A stretch of 6,051 nt of DNA from Bacteroidota bacterium (GTDB lineage: Bacteria; Bacteroidota; Bacteroidia; Bacteroidales; Prolixibacteraceae). Shown here piece after piece: positions 5,720 through 6,051 of this stretch. The stretch covers positions 1 through 6,051 of the forward strand of contig JAEYNZ010000065.1 of NCBI GenBank assembly GCA_023412195.1, written 5' to 3'. A program made the position numbers and the translations under genes. The notes below the pieces were generated by a model. That model searched no databases. It was given only the letters and a program-made list of their open reading frames with translations, and was not told where the DNA came from. The stretch's first letter is position 1. Each line of letters starts with the position of its first letter.

Positions 5720-5932
5720 TAAAATCCACTATTACAACAGCATAAAAAGCTTCAACCGAATATACTAAAAAAACCAATGCATTTGTTAATGACTTCTTAA
5801 CTCTCTGTCAGCATGGAACTGCCCGTTGTATAAGGCTTCATCTCATTCCCAATGTCTGCCATTATCCATTTTCTTCCAGTTGGTATTAACTGGTGTCTCA
5901 TTCTTCCTTTTTCTGGTTTCATTTATTTATAA

Positions 5933-5981
5933 TCATTGGTGTCCGGTTAATATCTGAGATTTCTCCCTACGGTACCAATGA
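5933..5981. repeat. 8-bp inverted repeat around a GAGATTTCTCCCTACGG segment
   Basis: TCATTGGT (5933-5940) and ACCAATGA (5974-5981) are perfect inverted copies. As RNA the stem extends inward by two G-U pairs and one G-C pair. The enclosed stretch at about 5956-5972 reads GAGATTTCTCCCTACGG, which resembles intergenic dispersed sequences I recall from many Bacteroidetes genomes (GAGATTTCTCCCT-CGGTCGAAATGACG-like). Whether it is repeated in this genome cannot be seen here. Confidence 0.4.
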
Positions 5982-6002
5982 CGGTGTTTTCCGAGCTTTT
6001 GT

Positions 6003-6051
6003 GTTGGGAGGGGTAGGTTGGCGGCTTCGACGCCCTCCTACCCTCCCCAAT
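6003..6051. repeat. Long hairpin of G-rich and C-rich arms at the window edge
   Basis: The last 49 bases fold on themselves about one centre. GGCG (6020-6023) pairs with CGCC (6031-6034) around a 7-nt loop. After a 2-nt mismatch each side, GGGGTAGG (6010-6017) pairs with CCTACCCT (6037-6044) with one wobble. After one mismatch, TTGGG (6004-6008) pairs with CCCAA (6046-6050). The outer arms run up to the border, so the element may continue. It looks like an intergenic palindromic (REP-like) repeat or a mobile-element end; there is no T-tract in view. The plus strand has four G-runs (GGG, GGGG, GG, GG) that might also form a two-tier quadruplex. Confidence 0.6.

Larger units (their letters stand above)
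5720..6051. other. Non-coding region upstream of the hydrolase, ending in structured repeats
   Basis: 5720-5800 is the AT-rich start region of the hydrolase. 5800-5930 has open frames on both strands of about 40 codons, none resembling a known protein. 5933-6051 holds two inverted-repeat structures in succession, listed separately. Base composition changes sharply in the last 50 bp to strongly strand-biased G then C tracts. No intact gene is supported. Confidence 0.6.

Noticed and set aside
5797..5922. Minus-strand 41-codon frame beginning MKPEKGRMRHQL
   Set aside because: It looks protein-like but is short, unrecognised, and the opposite strand is equally open here, so it cannot be told from chance.
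1..6051. CRISPR array, prophage, integron or transposase gene
   Set aside because: No regularly spaced direct repeats, attachment-site pair or recombinase-like protein was found in the window.

Overview
The window looks like chromosomal DNA from a Bacteroidota (Bacteroidetes) bacterium, probably a Bacteroidales- or Marinilabiliales-like lineage. The evidence is a TonB-dependent receptor with an N-terminal carboxypeptidase-regulatory-like domain, exported enzymes with signal peptides, very AT-rich leaders without Shine-Dalgarno sequences, and promoter-like elements of the Bacteroidetes type. The genus cannot be fixed from the sequence alone. No rRNA, tRNA, CRISPR array, transposase or phage gene was seen.

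Layout: (1) 1-1127, minus strand: the first 375 codons of a TonB-dependent outer-membrane receptor that runs off the left edge. (2) 1128-1427: a divergent intergenic region with a candidate receptor promoter and two dyads. (3) 1428-3314, plus strand: a complete exported M3-family oligoendopeptidase F with an intact zinc site. (4) 3315-3658: a gene-free convergent gap with a perfect 16-bp inverted repeat (3323-3417). It overlaps what looks like a frameshifted gene remnant on the minus strand (3406-3631). (5) 3659-4153, minus strand: a small exported, probably outer-membrane beta-barrel protein. (6) 4154-4567: a gap with a perfect 15-bp palindrome over a plus-strand promoter-like element, a 16-codon ORF that reads like a decayed HigA-type antitoxin start, and a hairpin with a T-rich tail. 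(7) 4568-5719, minus strand: an exported class C beta-lactamase-like serine hydrolase. (8) 5720-6051: non-coding DNA ending in two structured repeat-like segments, the last a long G/C-strand-biased hairpin at the window edge.

The intact genes all encode exported or envelope proteins. The receptor imports an unknown ligand, the oligopeptidase would trim peptides in the periplasm, and the serine hydrolase would act on a peptide, ester or amide substrate. They do not form an obvious operon: the receptor and peptidase are divergent, and the two downstream minus-strand genes are separated by over 400 bp. I see no convincing undescribed multi-gene system. The most interesting material is between genes, above all the possible self-contained plus-strand transcription unit at about 4377-4569 and the inverted-repeat element after pepF.
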